Source: Mesostigma viride
Taxonomy: Eukaryota; Streptophyta; Mesostigmatophyceae; Mesostigmatales; Mesostigmataceae
Length of the DNA: 64,000 nucleotides
Reading direction: 5' to 3'
NCBI GenBank assembly: GCA_009746045.1
Contig: RPFO01000246.1
Coordinates: 1,864,192 to 1,928,191 of the forward strand
Program-made: the position numbers and the translations under genes
In this document: positions 21,520-41,956 of the stretch, in pieces
Numbering within the stretch: the first letter of the stretch is position 1
Layout: every line of letters begins with the position of its first letter
The notes under the pieces: model-generated
What the model was told of the DNA's origin: nothing
Database searches by the model: none
What the model saw: the letters and a program-made list of their open reading frames with translations, nothing else

Positions 21520-22300
21520 GATATGGCTCTAGATCAAGTCCTGTATCGGGACCGCGTCAAGTTGCTGGGTAGCTTACTCCCCAGGCCCCAGCTAGGCGAG
21601 GCCGATGTGGACCGCGCCCTATCTCCCTTGCCTGGCACGCTTTTCGCCAATACCGCCTACCGGGCCCTGTGGCCCAAGCCCTTAGGCAAACTATAGAGAA
21701 ACAGGACCTGTCCTGGTCCTCCCTGCTCTTACGTACGGGGCCGAGACGTGGACCCTCACCGCCGACCTTGCCAGCAAGTTGGACGGCGCGGTCACCATGC
21801 AACTGACATGCTGGCTGCTGCGCGGTCAATTTCCGTGTCGGATACGCTGCCCATGTCCGCAAGGAGGACTTGTACCTCGCTCGGCATGCCACTTATCACG
21901 AGCACCATCAAGCAGCGGCGCCTGCTGCTATAGTAGGGCACTTCGCTCGCACTGACCATGCATGCAACCAGGTAGACACCTCACGTGGCCCCTCTGCAGG
22001 GCTGCGCCCCGCCTCACGGGCCGGCACCTCCTTACTGACGTGGGCTGGCCGCCCCCAGCCAGGTTAGACGCCGCATGCAAGGCCCGAACCTTCAAAGAGC
22101 AGCTCGTATAGAGAACATGGACGGATGGGGGGCCTAGGCCTCTCCGTGATTTGGAAAAAAGACGATCATGGACAAGGCCAAGTGGGCCCAGGTCATAGAG
22201 GAATACATGCAAACCTGGGCACGGCAGTGGGGCGCGATTGAAGGAGCGTGTAATTGCAAATGCCGGCGCGGGATCGAGGCATGCTAGACCGACAATTAGA
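21520..22300 (+). mobile_element. LINE-B fragment, ORF2 C-terminal region
   Basis: The frame Y-R-D-R-V-K-L-L-G-S-L-L-P near 21546 matches the post-palm region of LINE-B at 18.5 kb. Frameshifted continuation follows, including Y-V-R-G-R-D-V-D and the cysteine-poor tail. The block L-S-V-I-W-K before K-W-A-Q-V-I-E (about 22140-22205) is shared with 25565-25630. Many frameshifts are present. No clean TTAA tail is seen on this copy. Confidence 0.7.
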
Positions 22301-22569
22301 CCCCTAGGGTCGCGAGCACCATACATTATAGATATATAGATTCTGATAGATATTCTGATAATAGTAGATATTCTGATAGTTACTAGATATATAGATTCTG
22401 GACTTTTACTTTTGAGGGAGGCGGCCAGCACTTAATTGCTCATTTACGTTTCTGTGGCTCGCCCCTTGGCTCTTATTAGCCATGTGGTTGGTGCATCCCA
22501 GGCGGCGGGCTACACGTACGGCGGATCGGGCTGAGCGGGCCAAGCTCACGGCCTATTATTATGGGGACG

Positions 22570-22690
22570 TCAGGCACCACCGCACGTGTGGTGCCCTTTG
22601 TCTTGGAGGAGTTCGGGGTCATGGGCCGGCGGGACCCTGACCGCCGGTTTAACTTTAAGGAGTGCTGCCTGCTCTGGGAGGAGTGAGGAT
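22570..22690 (+). pseudogene. Retroelement ORF fragment
   Basis: A short frame reads V-V-P-F-V-L-E-E-F-G-V-M-G-R-R and ends at TGA near 22686. The P-F-V-L-E..F-G..G pattern occurs in the region preceding the reverse transcriptase of algal and invertebrate LINE-type polyproteins. I regard this as a remnant of such an ORF. There is no start codon and no continuation. Confidence 0.35.
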
Positions 22691-22976
22691 CACCGCCCAT
22701 GGACCTGGAGGGCCAGCGGGCCCCTTGGTCAGCGCGGACCTGGACATCGTATTGGCGCCAACGCCTTTCAGTAGCGATTATCGGGGCTATGGCTGACAAT
22801 CTTGCTCCACTGCACACGAGCTGACTTTGCGGCGCAGCACGGTTATTAGGCTAGCTGTTTTACTTCATTCCGCGGTGTGGATCGAGTGTCCCATGCCGGC
22901 TGTATAGTTGTTTTGTCGTGGTATCTCTTGTTACAGTAGCGTTGGCTTTGTTTATTTTTACGTGGGTGCCTTTAAT

Positions 22977-25317
22977 TAATTAATTCATTCATTCATTAGG
23001 AACAGAACTCCGTCAAGGGAGTATCTGTAGCACATAGCCCTTGAGAAGGGGCATATGGCCTATAATACATTCTAAGCTTCTTCGATCCTGCAAGGGTAAG
23101 AATGTAAACAACACTTAATTGCTCTAGGTGCATGCACTATAGGGCACCTGCACCACCCAGAGTCTCGGGCAACTCCCAGCTATAAGGGGAGCCCATCATA
23201 GGTGCATGGGAAAGATCATCATAGCTAGATACAAAAGCTTGAGCGTGGCATCTCAGCATGCAGAGAGCAGCTCTCTGCATGGGCACAGCTTAACTAAATA
23301 AAGCTATAGGCATCATCTGGGGTGTGGCACATCATAATAGGCACGCATGTACATACATGGCTAAATAATGCTCGTGAATCAGCTGGTGTAGTGCCTGTAG
23401 GAGGCGTACATGTACATGGCCACCGGGTCTATCTATTCTACACTACTACTGCTGTATTCCCCTAATTAAGCTGGGGCGGCTGGAGTCGTTGGGGCCGCGG
23501 GGGTCGCCTGCCAGGGCTTGTTGCCGATGTAGATGGCCGCCCCCTTCCAGTACACGTACCGGCTGCCCCGCCTTGGTCTGCCGGATCGAGCTGGAGGTAG
23601 GTCGGCCATAGCTCCCGTCGCCGTTGTTGCTGCGCCAGGGTCAGGTCGTCGTCAAGGGTGAAGTGAGTCTCCTCGAGCCGCTTGCGGCGTCTGAGGAAAG
23701 AAATCTTGTCCGCCGGGTTCTGGAAGATGAGAAGGAGCGGGGGCGCCCCTGCCTTACCCCGCGCGCGGGGAAGGCGGTGGGCGACCAGCTCGATCGATCT
23801 CACCCTTCAGGCCCATGCGACCAAGAATTTCTCTCTCAAACGCACGCGTAAGCTTCTCGGAATTCTCGCCTTCCTCCATGTCGAAGTTCCTGACAATGAC
23901 GTTTAGCCGCTGCGCTTGGCGAGCTCGGCCTCCTCGCGGAGGTCAAGCGTCTGCCGCTGGAGCTGTGCTGCGACGGCGGAGGTGGTGGAGGTGGTGTGCT
24001 GCCCGGCCAGGCCAGCAGGGGCTGGCTTGGCGGCAATGTCCTTCACCGCCTGGGCGGTGAGGCCGGCGGTGTTCTAGCTGCATGCAGGACCTCGATAGCG
24101 ATGGCACTGTCCTTAAGACGCTGGTCGATGTCGCGGAGCTCCAGGGGCGGTGATGGAGTCGGTGGAGGCAGATCGAGGTGTGTGTGTGTGTGGAGGCGAG
24201 GAGGGTCAGGGCGGTGGCGGTGGGGATGGTGGGGAGCTCAGCAGCCAGCGTGCGACCCACAGCTGCCACATCTGCAGCAATGGGCGTCACGTGCTGCACG
24301 AGAGGGCGTCGTGGAGGTGGCGGAGGAAGGTGGATTCGGTAACGGGCGGCGGGTTGCAGGAGGTCCGCGGCCGAGCGCTTAATGAGCTACCTAGGGTAAG
24401 GAGAGCTGCGAGCTGAAGGCGGGGGCGAGACCAGCCGGCCATGTTGGCCGAGGAAGGGGCGTCAGATACGCTGTTGGAAAACCGGCCGTCAGCTCCGTTG
24501 CGGAAAAAGTGGGTTCGGGAATGGAATTGCAGGCACAGGGCCAGCAGTGAGGCGTGTGACCCGTACAACACGAGCTCCAGTATCTCGATGGATGGCATTT
24601 CGAAAAAGGCAGGCCTGTTGATGTCGAAGGTGGTAAAGAGCTGATCAACGTCAAAAGCGCGCTCAGACCAGCCAGGGGTGTGTGTGGAGGCGAGGAGGGT
24701 GGCGGTGGCGGTGGGGATGGTGGGGAGCTCAGCAGCCAGCGTGCGACCCACAGCTGCCAGATCTGCAGCGAGGGGCATCACGTGCTGTGAGATGGCGTCG
24801 TGGAGGTGGAGGAGGAAGGTGGATTCGGTACGTCAAGGGGGAGGGGGCCCAGAGGTCGTCGACAGAGCGCTTAAGAATGGAAAAGAGGGCGGCGAGCTGA
24901 AGGCGCGGGCGGGACCAGCCAGGTAGGTGGTCAGGTCCGCGGCCATCAACTCCATTGCGGCAATACCGGCCGTCAAGGCCGTTGCGGAGGCGATGATGGG
25001 CGTGGAGGCGCTGGCACGGGTCAAGAAGGGAGGCGTACGACCCATAAAACACGAGCTCCAATTTCCAGTATCCTGATGGGTGGCATGTCGAAATAGCCGG
25101 TTCTGTGGACATCGAAGGTGGAAAATAACCCGTCAACGTCAAAGTCGTACTCAGACCAGCTGGCTTCGGCTGGGCGGCTGCGTTTAGGTTCAGGCGATGC
25201 AGATGGCGAGGCATTAAGCCCGGGAGCTATGGTTCGAGGCGACCACCAGTGCGCGACTAGTGTCACCGCTGCCTGCCGGACCTGAGGGCGAAGCTGCAGC
25301 CGGAGCTGCATGCGCAT
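22977..25317 (-). mobile_element. Element C (half-LINE), longest copy, decayed
   Basis: On the minus strand the 3' tail is at 22977-23005 (TTAATTAATTAATT plus ATTC units) and a 3' untranslated region of about 450 bp follows. The protein C-terminus ends at 23462. The L1 ORF1p-like RRM/C-terminal region lies at 23803-23462: A-H-R-L-P-R-A-R, then P-P-L-L-L-I-F, D-K-I-S-F-L-R-R-R, D-D-D-L-T-L, Q-Q-R-R-R-E-L-W-P. Upstream (23900-25317) are N-terminal segments present in about three partly duplicated blocks, each with F-D-V-D-x-L-F-x-T-F-D, A-G-W-S-R-P-R-L-Q-L-A-A and A-A-E-L-P-T-I-P-T-A. Several frameshifts and stops make it non-coding today. No reverse transcriptase follows ORF1. Confidence 0.75.
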
Positions 25318-25562
25318 GCAGACGTATTTTCATTGCCGAGCGCAGCCGCCAGGCTGCGTTGCGTCGAGGCGCATTTGTTCGCCATATATTTCGTAATAGC
25401 TCGTCGGAAAATTATATCAGCATGTTCGTCTTAGAAAGACGAAGCGATTGTGATATTCACGACTAAATTCGGTGCTCAAGTGTGAAAGTTATGAGCGCCG
25501 CCGTCAGCCATGGCTACCTCGTGGCTCGTGGCTGGGTATATATCTATCCTTGCCTACCAGAT

Positions 25563-25883
25563 TCGGCCTCTCCGTGATTTGGAAGAAGATGATGGACAAG
25601 GCCAAGTGGGCCCAGGTCATAGAGGACAATGAGCCCCCCCCAGTGGGGAAGCGCCCGCGTGTGCAGTCCCGCGGGCGGCACGCCAGATAGCTCCCCCTCG
25701 GGCAGCGTGCGGCTGCCTAGATAGATGTTGTAGTTAGAATGCTGTTAGACCTGTAGATGTAGTATGTAGCCAATGTAGATAGATTAGACCGGTAGGAATG
25801 TTTGCACCCATCCATCCATCCATCGGGGTTAATGCTCCGTGACTCCCCAACGGGAGCACGAGTCTAATTAATTAATTAATTAA
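25563..25883 (+). mobile_element. LINE-B 3' end insertion with 13-bp duplication
   Basis: This 321-bp, 5'-truncated LINE-B is flanked by a perfect TTGCCTACCAGAT (25550-25562 and 25884-25896). It encodes L-S-V-I-W-K-K-M-M-D-K and K-W-A-Q-V-I-E, ends the ORF near 25690, then carries the CTCCCCAACGGGAGCACGAG 3' end and (TTAA)n tail. The surrounding sequence is itself a minus-strand LINE-B fragment. Confidence 0.88.
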
Positions 25884-25896
25884 TTGCCTACCAGAT

Positions 25897-26140
25897 GTCT
25901 GCCTCCATATTACAGACAAACCAGGAGGCTGCCCGGGTGTGAGCCCGTCACGTCTAGGGTGGCACATGTCCATGCCGAGTCTATCACGAAAAGTCCACGG
26001 GTGGCGACCCTGCCGCGCGCGGCCGGGGGCACGCCAGGTGAGGACATAACGCCCAGGCTGGGCGGGCTTGGTGCCAGCTAGTCTATCTGATGTGTCTACC
26101 TGATCTGCGCGGGCCAGGGCAAAGCAGCGTGAAGCCATAA
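25897..26140 (-). mobile_element. LINE-B fragment serving as target of the 25.6-kb insertion
   Basis: Minus-strand translation includes A-D-Q-V-D-T-S, A-Q-P-G-R-Y-V-L-T-W and P-G-L-S-V-I-W, matching the LINE-B C-terminal region (compare minus 18140-17960). It is decayed and lacks a tail. Confidence 0.6.
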
Positions 26141-26505
26141 TTGTACACCAACCGCCCATCATAAGAAGTTTATGCACAGTTATAATACCATGTACTAGAA
26201 ACTGCGATTCAGATCCCAGTATGATAAACATAGATCATGATTCATGGGCTAACCCCCATGGCAGCCGCCAAGCGACTAAGCAACTAAAGTTTATCAAAGC
26301 CGAAGCGGCAGACATGTAGCCTTATTGCCCCTAGATTGCAAAACAAAAAAAGTTAAAAGTGTTATGTACCTGCCACCGGGCATGCAAAGCAGCTTGCGGG
26401 CTTTGCACATGAACTGAGACAAGGATATTGATCAGCTGCTGCAATAAGGACATGACACCCATGAATGAAGCCCAGGATAAATTTCTTCCCGGCCAGACTC
26501 CCTGC

Positions 26506-35694
<9,189 letters not shown>

Positions 35695-36457
35695 GATGGC
35701 AGTCTCCTAGCTTGATTAAAGACGATTTTTACTTCTAAATGAAGCTAATTTGTGTGCGCTAACTTGAGAGAACACGCGAGCCCAGTCTGTACTGATATTT
35801 TTCCCGTCATACAAGAAATTATGACTGCATATTCCAGGCTTCCATTATCATGTATAATCCAACAGGAAAAAGGTTCACGGCTTGTGAGTCCTTCTAGTCC
35901 ACCCTGTGCCAAGCTTAGTCCCGCACACAAGTCTCAAAGACAGAAGAAGCGAGCGGCTTATTGTATGGTGCATGGAGGACAGTACCTAACTAGGTACGTA
36001 CTGTGTCAAATTGCCGCCATGGCCGTTCTGTGGAAAGGGCTGGGCGAGAATAGGCGACAGGGGGGCCTGAGGGCGGCCTCAGGCTTGTCAGGCGTGAACC
36101 CACACTATAACGGCCTTTCCGCAACTGTACGGTACATTAGTCCTCTAAGGCTCGGGCGAGAGAAAGCGAGGTGGCAAAAGCTCTCAGAACATGAACACAG
36201 TTAAAAGCGCGGGTACGTTGCACGTAAATTCGTCCGTACCTTGTGCTGCATTCTGGAGTCTGGACTCTGGACTCACTGGTGTGCAGTGCACGCAAGCATA
36301 ATATGTAACAGCCAAAATTCACGTCTACCACGTCTGCCATACCACGTCTGCGCCGATAAATGGCCGATAATTAGATAGGATCATCTGAATTGTTTTCCGC
36401 GTTTTCAGAAAATAGCAACTTTCCTGCTACAGTTGTAGCCCGTTTTTAGCTTCTCTG
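35695..36457. promoter_or_regulatory. Divergent promoter region, SRRM1 / XPB
   Basis: The 763 bp between the two initiation codons must contain both promoters and leaders. No TATA box is convincing on either side, as is common for housekeeping genes. No transposon end was seen. Confidence 0.5.
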
Positions 36458-39400
36458 ATGAGCTCCAGGCCTAAAAGGGGGCGAGAAGATGGTGAGATGC
36501 CCAGATAATTTGTCCTCATCCTGGGCGCTCTATCTTCGGATTTTTTTATACATGTTTAAAGACACTTTGTTTTATGTTGGTGTTCGTTTTTTTTCCCCCG
36601 TGGCTTTTCTGGGCTGCCTGCAATGGTATTCTCAGGAGTTTCAAGGGAGACTGGTGGAACGTACGCTCGCGTAACTAATGTGAGTTCCTGGCCATCTATT
36701 ACGCAATACTATTCTCAGCAAATCGAAGTCTCAGGATTTTGTTCGATAAGAACGGTTTTGTTAATTTTATGCAGAAGTGGCTGATTTACGCTCGAGGCTG
36801 TGCGATTAACCGTTGCAATGTACAGGAAGTGGAGCCGTCGTTAGACGACTTTGAAGATGATGAAGAAGAGGCCGTTTGTAAGTATCTGCCGTGATTGAAC
36901 CTTCCTTTCTGTATTCCTGGGGCGTTATGACCGTTTATGAATTCCCAGACCCCTGTTGATTTTGCTTTAACTACATTGGCCGGTTCATATATGCCTGGTG
37001 GTCGCTTCACCGTCATGCAGTCTGCCTGGGTGGTTCCGGAGTAGGGCGGGCGGCTGGTAAAGGAGCCGATGCCAGCGGCTGCCTTGACTATTCCAACCTG
37101 CCCCTCAAGCCGGACCACAAGAACCGTCCCTTGTGGGTCTGCGCGGACGGCCGCATCTTCCTGGAGACCTTCTCGCCTATTTATAAGCAGGCCTACGACT
37201 TCCTGATTGCGATTGCCGAGCCCGTCTGCAGGTAGGGCCCTAGAAGAGCATCAAGAAGATGTTAATGGAGTTCATGAATTATACTGGCATAGTGACTCTT
37301 GCGTTTATTGTCTGCTTGTACAGCCAAAAAAACGTGCTTGCTGCAATTTGGGCCGACTAACTCATGCTGTCACACCTGTAGCTGCGCGGTGAAGGTGCCT
37401 GTGTCACCTAGTCTGCCGTCTCACTGCGCATGGGCGCAGGTGATGGGTGGGAGCTAGGTGATGAAGAGGGGCTGCTGTGTGTTCTCTAGAGGCTTACTTC
37501 GTCCTAAACCACCAGTAATGCTACATGCCCATCGTTGCACATGTCTGTTAGGAAAGTCTGGGCAGAGATAAAAGATCTTGTTGTTGATGGTCACCATGGG
37601 GGCCAAGGGGTGCATTTCCGAGATGTTGTTGCATGTGGTTTTAGGCCACTTTTGTGCGTGGTCATGCGAACCATGGCGTCATCCGTGGCATCCAATCATG
37701 TAAGAGCATTTGGTCCCAAGCGGCTCTTGGTGTTACAAAGAGTTGCATATGTGTGCCTTCCATTCAGCCGTGTCCATCAATACAGAGTTTTGGACAAAAG
37801 CTGAAGCAAGATTTTCTGTTTCGACTCTTCATGCAGTCGCTCACGGTGTAGTAGTAACTGTTTCCGTTTTTTGCAACCGTGTTTATTAATAAAGGACATT
37901 TCCTGTCTTGGTAATCCTGCTTGCTTACACGATGGTGTGTGCACACCTGGGCGTCGTGCGGTGACTGCCTTCCCTGCCACCACCCCACCCTGCCACTGCC
38001 CCTTGCGACCCCAGGCCTGAGAGCGTGCATGAGTACTCGCTAACCCCGCACTCGCTCTACGCCGCTGTGTCTGTGGGCCTGGAGACGCACACCATCATCA
38101 ACGTGCTCAACCGCTTGTCCAAGGTGAACATGGGATCGATACTGTAGTAGTGAGGCAGCCGTACTACAGCATGGCGGCACACACCATCATCAACGTGCTC
38201 AACCGCTTGTCCAAGGTGAACATGGGATCGATACTGTAGTAGTGAGGCAGCCGTACTACAGCATGGCGGCACACACCATCATCAACGTGCTCAACCGCTT
38301 GTCCAAGGTGAACAGTAGGTGGACACTATAGTAGTCTATAGTAGTAAAGGAAGCGCATCATAGCCTTAAAATGCAGGCAAAGGTAGGGCGGTGCTCAACC
38401 AGTTTATCCGAGGATGATCCAAGGTAGACAGTCGTGCACTGGTAGGTAGAACTTCAAAGGAAATGTAGCGTGCGTGCTCCACCTAGCGCAAGAGGGCAGA
38501 GGTAATCATGGCAACCAAGAATTGGCCAACTGGCACGACCCCATGCATGCAGCCAGGGGCATATCTGGTCAAAGGGGTGTGCGTGCTTGGGCGGGCGGGC
38601 GGGCGGGCGGGCGGGCGGGCGGGCGGCGGCGGGCGGGCGGGCGGGCGGGCGGGCGGGCGGGCGGGCGGGCGGGCGGGCGGGCGGGCGGCGGGCGGGCGGG
38701 CGGCGGGCGGGCGGGCGGGCGGGCGGGCGGCGGGCGGGCGGGCGGGCGGGCGGGCGGGCGGGCGGGCGGGGGGTTGGGCGGGCGGGCGGCGGGCGGGCGG
38801 GCGGGCGGGCGGGCGGCGGGTGGGTGGGTGGGTGGGTGGGTGGGTGGGTGGGTGGGTGGGTGGGTGGGTGGGTGGGTGGTGGGTGGGTGGGTGGGTGGGT
38901 GGGTGGGTGGGTGGGTGGGTGGGTGGGTGGGTGGGTGGGTGGGTGGGTGGGTGGGTGGGTGGGTGGGTGGGTGGGTGGGTGGGTGGGTGGGTGGGTGGGG
39001 GTGACACAATGGTGCTAGAGGAGTGCATGAAGTGGCCACAAACCGGCAGGCGCCACAGGTGCGGACGTGAGGGCCGGGTGGATTACGGATGGGAGGGTGG
39101 ATGGGAGGGTGGGCGCAGGTTTGGTGTAGACCATGCTTGCTGCTGCTAGGGTCAGGAGGGTTTGTGCGGTCAGGATGGACCCTTCAAGTGGCTGGGTGGT
39201 ATTTACCCGTGGCTGATTGTGATTCACCTCCATCCGTCATCCTTGGGCCATCCTATCATCATGGAAGAAAGCTGGCCATCCTATCATCATGGAAGAAAGC
39301 TGCTGCTCAATGAAGCCACCTCATCGGGAAAGCCCTGGCTGCAATCGCGGTGGTCGCGCGTCAGCATGACCCGTCAGGATCAAACAGCGGAATTCCGTGC

Positions 39401-41896
39401 GGGCCTGATCCGTCTAACTTTTTTATTGACTCTCCTCTTTGGCATTCCCCTCCTTGCCCACCTGCCCCCTTGCCTCCCTGCCCCCCTTGCCCCTTGCCCC
39501 CGCTTGCCCCCATTGCCCCCCTGCCCCCTGTCCCCCTGCCCCCCTTGCCCCTCCCCTCCCTGCCCTCTGCCCCTTGCCTTCTCTACCTTGCCCCTCTCCT
39601 CCTTGCCCCCTTTCACCCCCCGCCTACCCTCTCTCCCCTCTGCCCCGAATCCTCTTACCCCAGTCGAAGATCCCCGATGAAATCCAGGAGTTCATCAACG
39701 CGTCAACCCAGAACTACGGCAAGGTCAAGCTGGTGCTGCAGAAGAACCGCTTCTTTGTCGAGTCGACCCATCCAGAGGTGAACACTTGCGCACGCACATG
39801 CGGATTGGTAAAGGTGTGAGTCCACACATACAGAGGCAATCTCATGGAGTCCACGCACATGCCCAGTCTCGCTAGCACACGCACCCGGAGATCAGCGTCT
39901 GCTCGTGCACATGCCTAGGGGGTTGGGATCCTCCGCACGCCGAGGTAGGCCTGGGGAGTTTCACCCACCCAACGCACCCATTTCCGTGTGCGCCCCACAT
40001 CCAGAGGTGTGTGGCCGCCCTGGGGTAGGTGGGTCCGCCCACACTGGAAATGTGGAATGCTTGACATTATGAGGTTGGTTGAACCCTGGGGTATTCCAGG
40101 GAGGCAGGGCTACTCACATGCCCGCAGGCCCACAGCCAGGGTGATGTCCGTGCATCACAACATGCATGCATGTGTGGTACCACTCACTCCCTCCGGCAAA
40201 TTGTTCTCTCGGTGGCGGTGGCGGTGGCGAGGGGCCGTGAGTGGTGTCATCGCCATGTGCCCATGTAAGCACTGTGACTGTGGTGGTGTCATCGCCATGT
40301 GCCCATGTAAGCACTGTGACTGTGGTGGTGTCATCGCCATGTGCCCATGTAAGCGCTGTGACTGTGGTGGTGTCATCGCCATGTGCCCATGTAAGCACTG
40401 TGACTGTGGTGGGGTCATCGCCATGTGCCCATGTAAGCGCTGTGACTGTGGTGGGGTCATCGCCATGTGCCCATGTAAGCACTGTGACTGTGGTGGTGTC
40501 ATCGCCATGTGCCCATGTAAGCACTGTGACTGTGGTGGTGTCATCGCCATGTGCCCATGTAAGCACTGTGACTGTGGCGGTGTCATCGCCATGTGCCCAT
40601 GTAAGCACTGTGACTGTGGTGGTGTCATCGCCATGTGCCCATGTAAGCGCTGTGACTGTGGTGGTGTCATCGCCATGTGCCCATGTAAGCACTGTGACTG
40701 TGGTGGTGTCATCGCCATGTGCCCATGTAAGCACTGTGACTGTGGTGGTGTCATCGCCATGTGCCCATGTAAGCACTGTGACTGTGGTGGTGTCATCGCC
40801 ATGTGCCCATGTAAGCACTGTGACTGTGGTGGTGTCATCGCCATGTGCCCATGTAAGCACTGTGACTGTGGCGGTGTCATCGCCATGTGCCCATGTAAGC
40901 ACTGTGACTGTGGTGGTGTCATCGCCATGTGCCCATGTAAGCACTGTGACTGTGGTGGTGTCATCGCCATGTGCCCATGTAAGCACTGTGACTGTGGTGG
41001 TGTCATCGCCATGTGCCCATGTAAGCACTGTGACTGTGGTGGTGTCATCGCCATGTGCCCATGTAAGCACTGTGACTGTGGTGGTGTCATCGCCATGTGC
41101 CCATGTAAGCACTGTGACTGTGGTGGTGTCATCGCCATGTGCCCATGTAAGCACTGTGACTGTGGTGGTGTCATCGCCATGTGCCCATGTAAGCACTGTG
41201 ACTGTGGTGGTGTCATCGCCATGTGCCCATGTAAGCACTGTGACTGTGGTGGTGTCATCGCCATGTGCCCATGTAAGCACTGTGACTGTGGTGGTGTCAT
41301 CGCCATGTGCCCATGTAAGCACTGTGACTGTGGTGGTGTCATCGCCATGTGCCCATGTAAGCACTGTGACTGTGGTGGTGTCATCGCCATGTGCCCATGT
41401 AAGCACTGTGACTGTGGTGGTGTCATCGCCATGTGCCCATGTAAGCACTGTGACTGTGGTGGTGTCATCGCCATGTGCCCATGTAAGCACTGTGACTGTG
41501 GTGGTGTCATCGCCATGTGCCCATGAAGGTACACGCAGCTGCATAACTCATACAGGGAGCGCAGGCGTGTGCTTGCGGATGGAGCCCCCCTGTTGGCGGT
41601 TACAGTGTTTAGCCGTCACTCCTTGCGCCGCTTGCGGGCGGGATGCCACTGTGTGTCTGAGTTGAAGTTCTGTAATTTGGGCGCCTCTTTGTTGTTTATT
41701 GTGGTCCTTGTGTTTGGGGTGCTTACGCGATGCGTAGCCAGCCCACTGGGTGCTCCTTGCAGGTGCCCGTCGTGTGACTGCATCCATCTTGCGTCATGTC
41801 TGAAACTGTGGCCGCTCATGCCTGTCATGCATGTGGTTGACGTCGTGGATGTTGCCCCATGGACGTGTTTTGGATGTGCCTTGGACATGCCCCATG

Positions 41897-41956
<60 letters not shown>

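Noticed and set aside
24150..24416. ORFs rich in Gly/Trp/Arg on the plus strand
   Set aside because: Antisense shadows of the element C ORF1 remnant.
36489..36491. Alternative XPB start with ATG at the exon/intron border
   Set aside because: It is possible (Met joined to an exon starting at 36826), but the 36458 start with the acceptor at 36829 gives a basic-acidic N-terminus like that of other XPB proteins and fits in phase.
38474..39149. Gly/Arg-rich and Pro-rich ORFs
   Set aside because: Translations of (GGGC)n and (GGGT)n simple sequence in XPB intron 4.
39988..41665. ORFs of 459-512 codons including a Cys-rich repeat protein
   Set aside because: The 42-bp period is a multiple of three without stops, so several frames on both strands are open; it lies in XPB intron 5.
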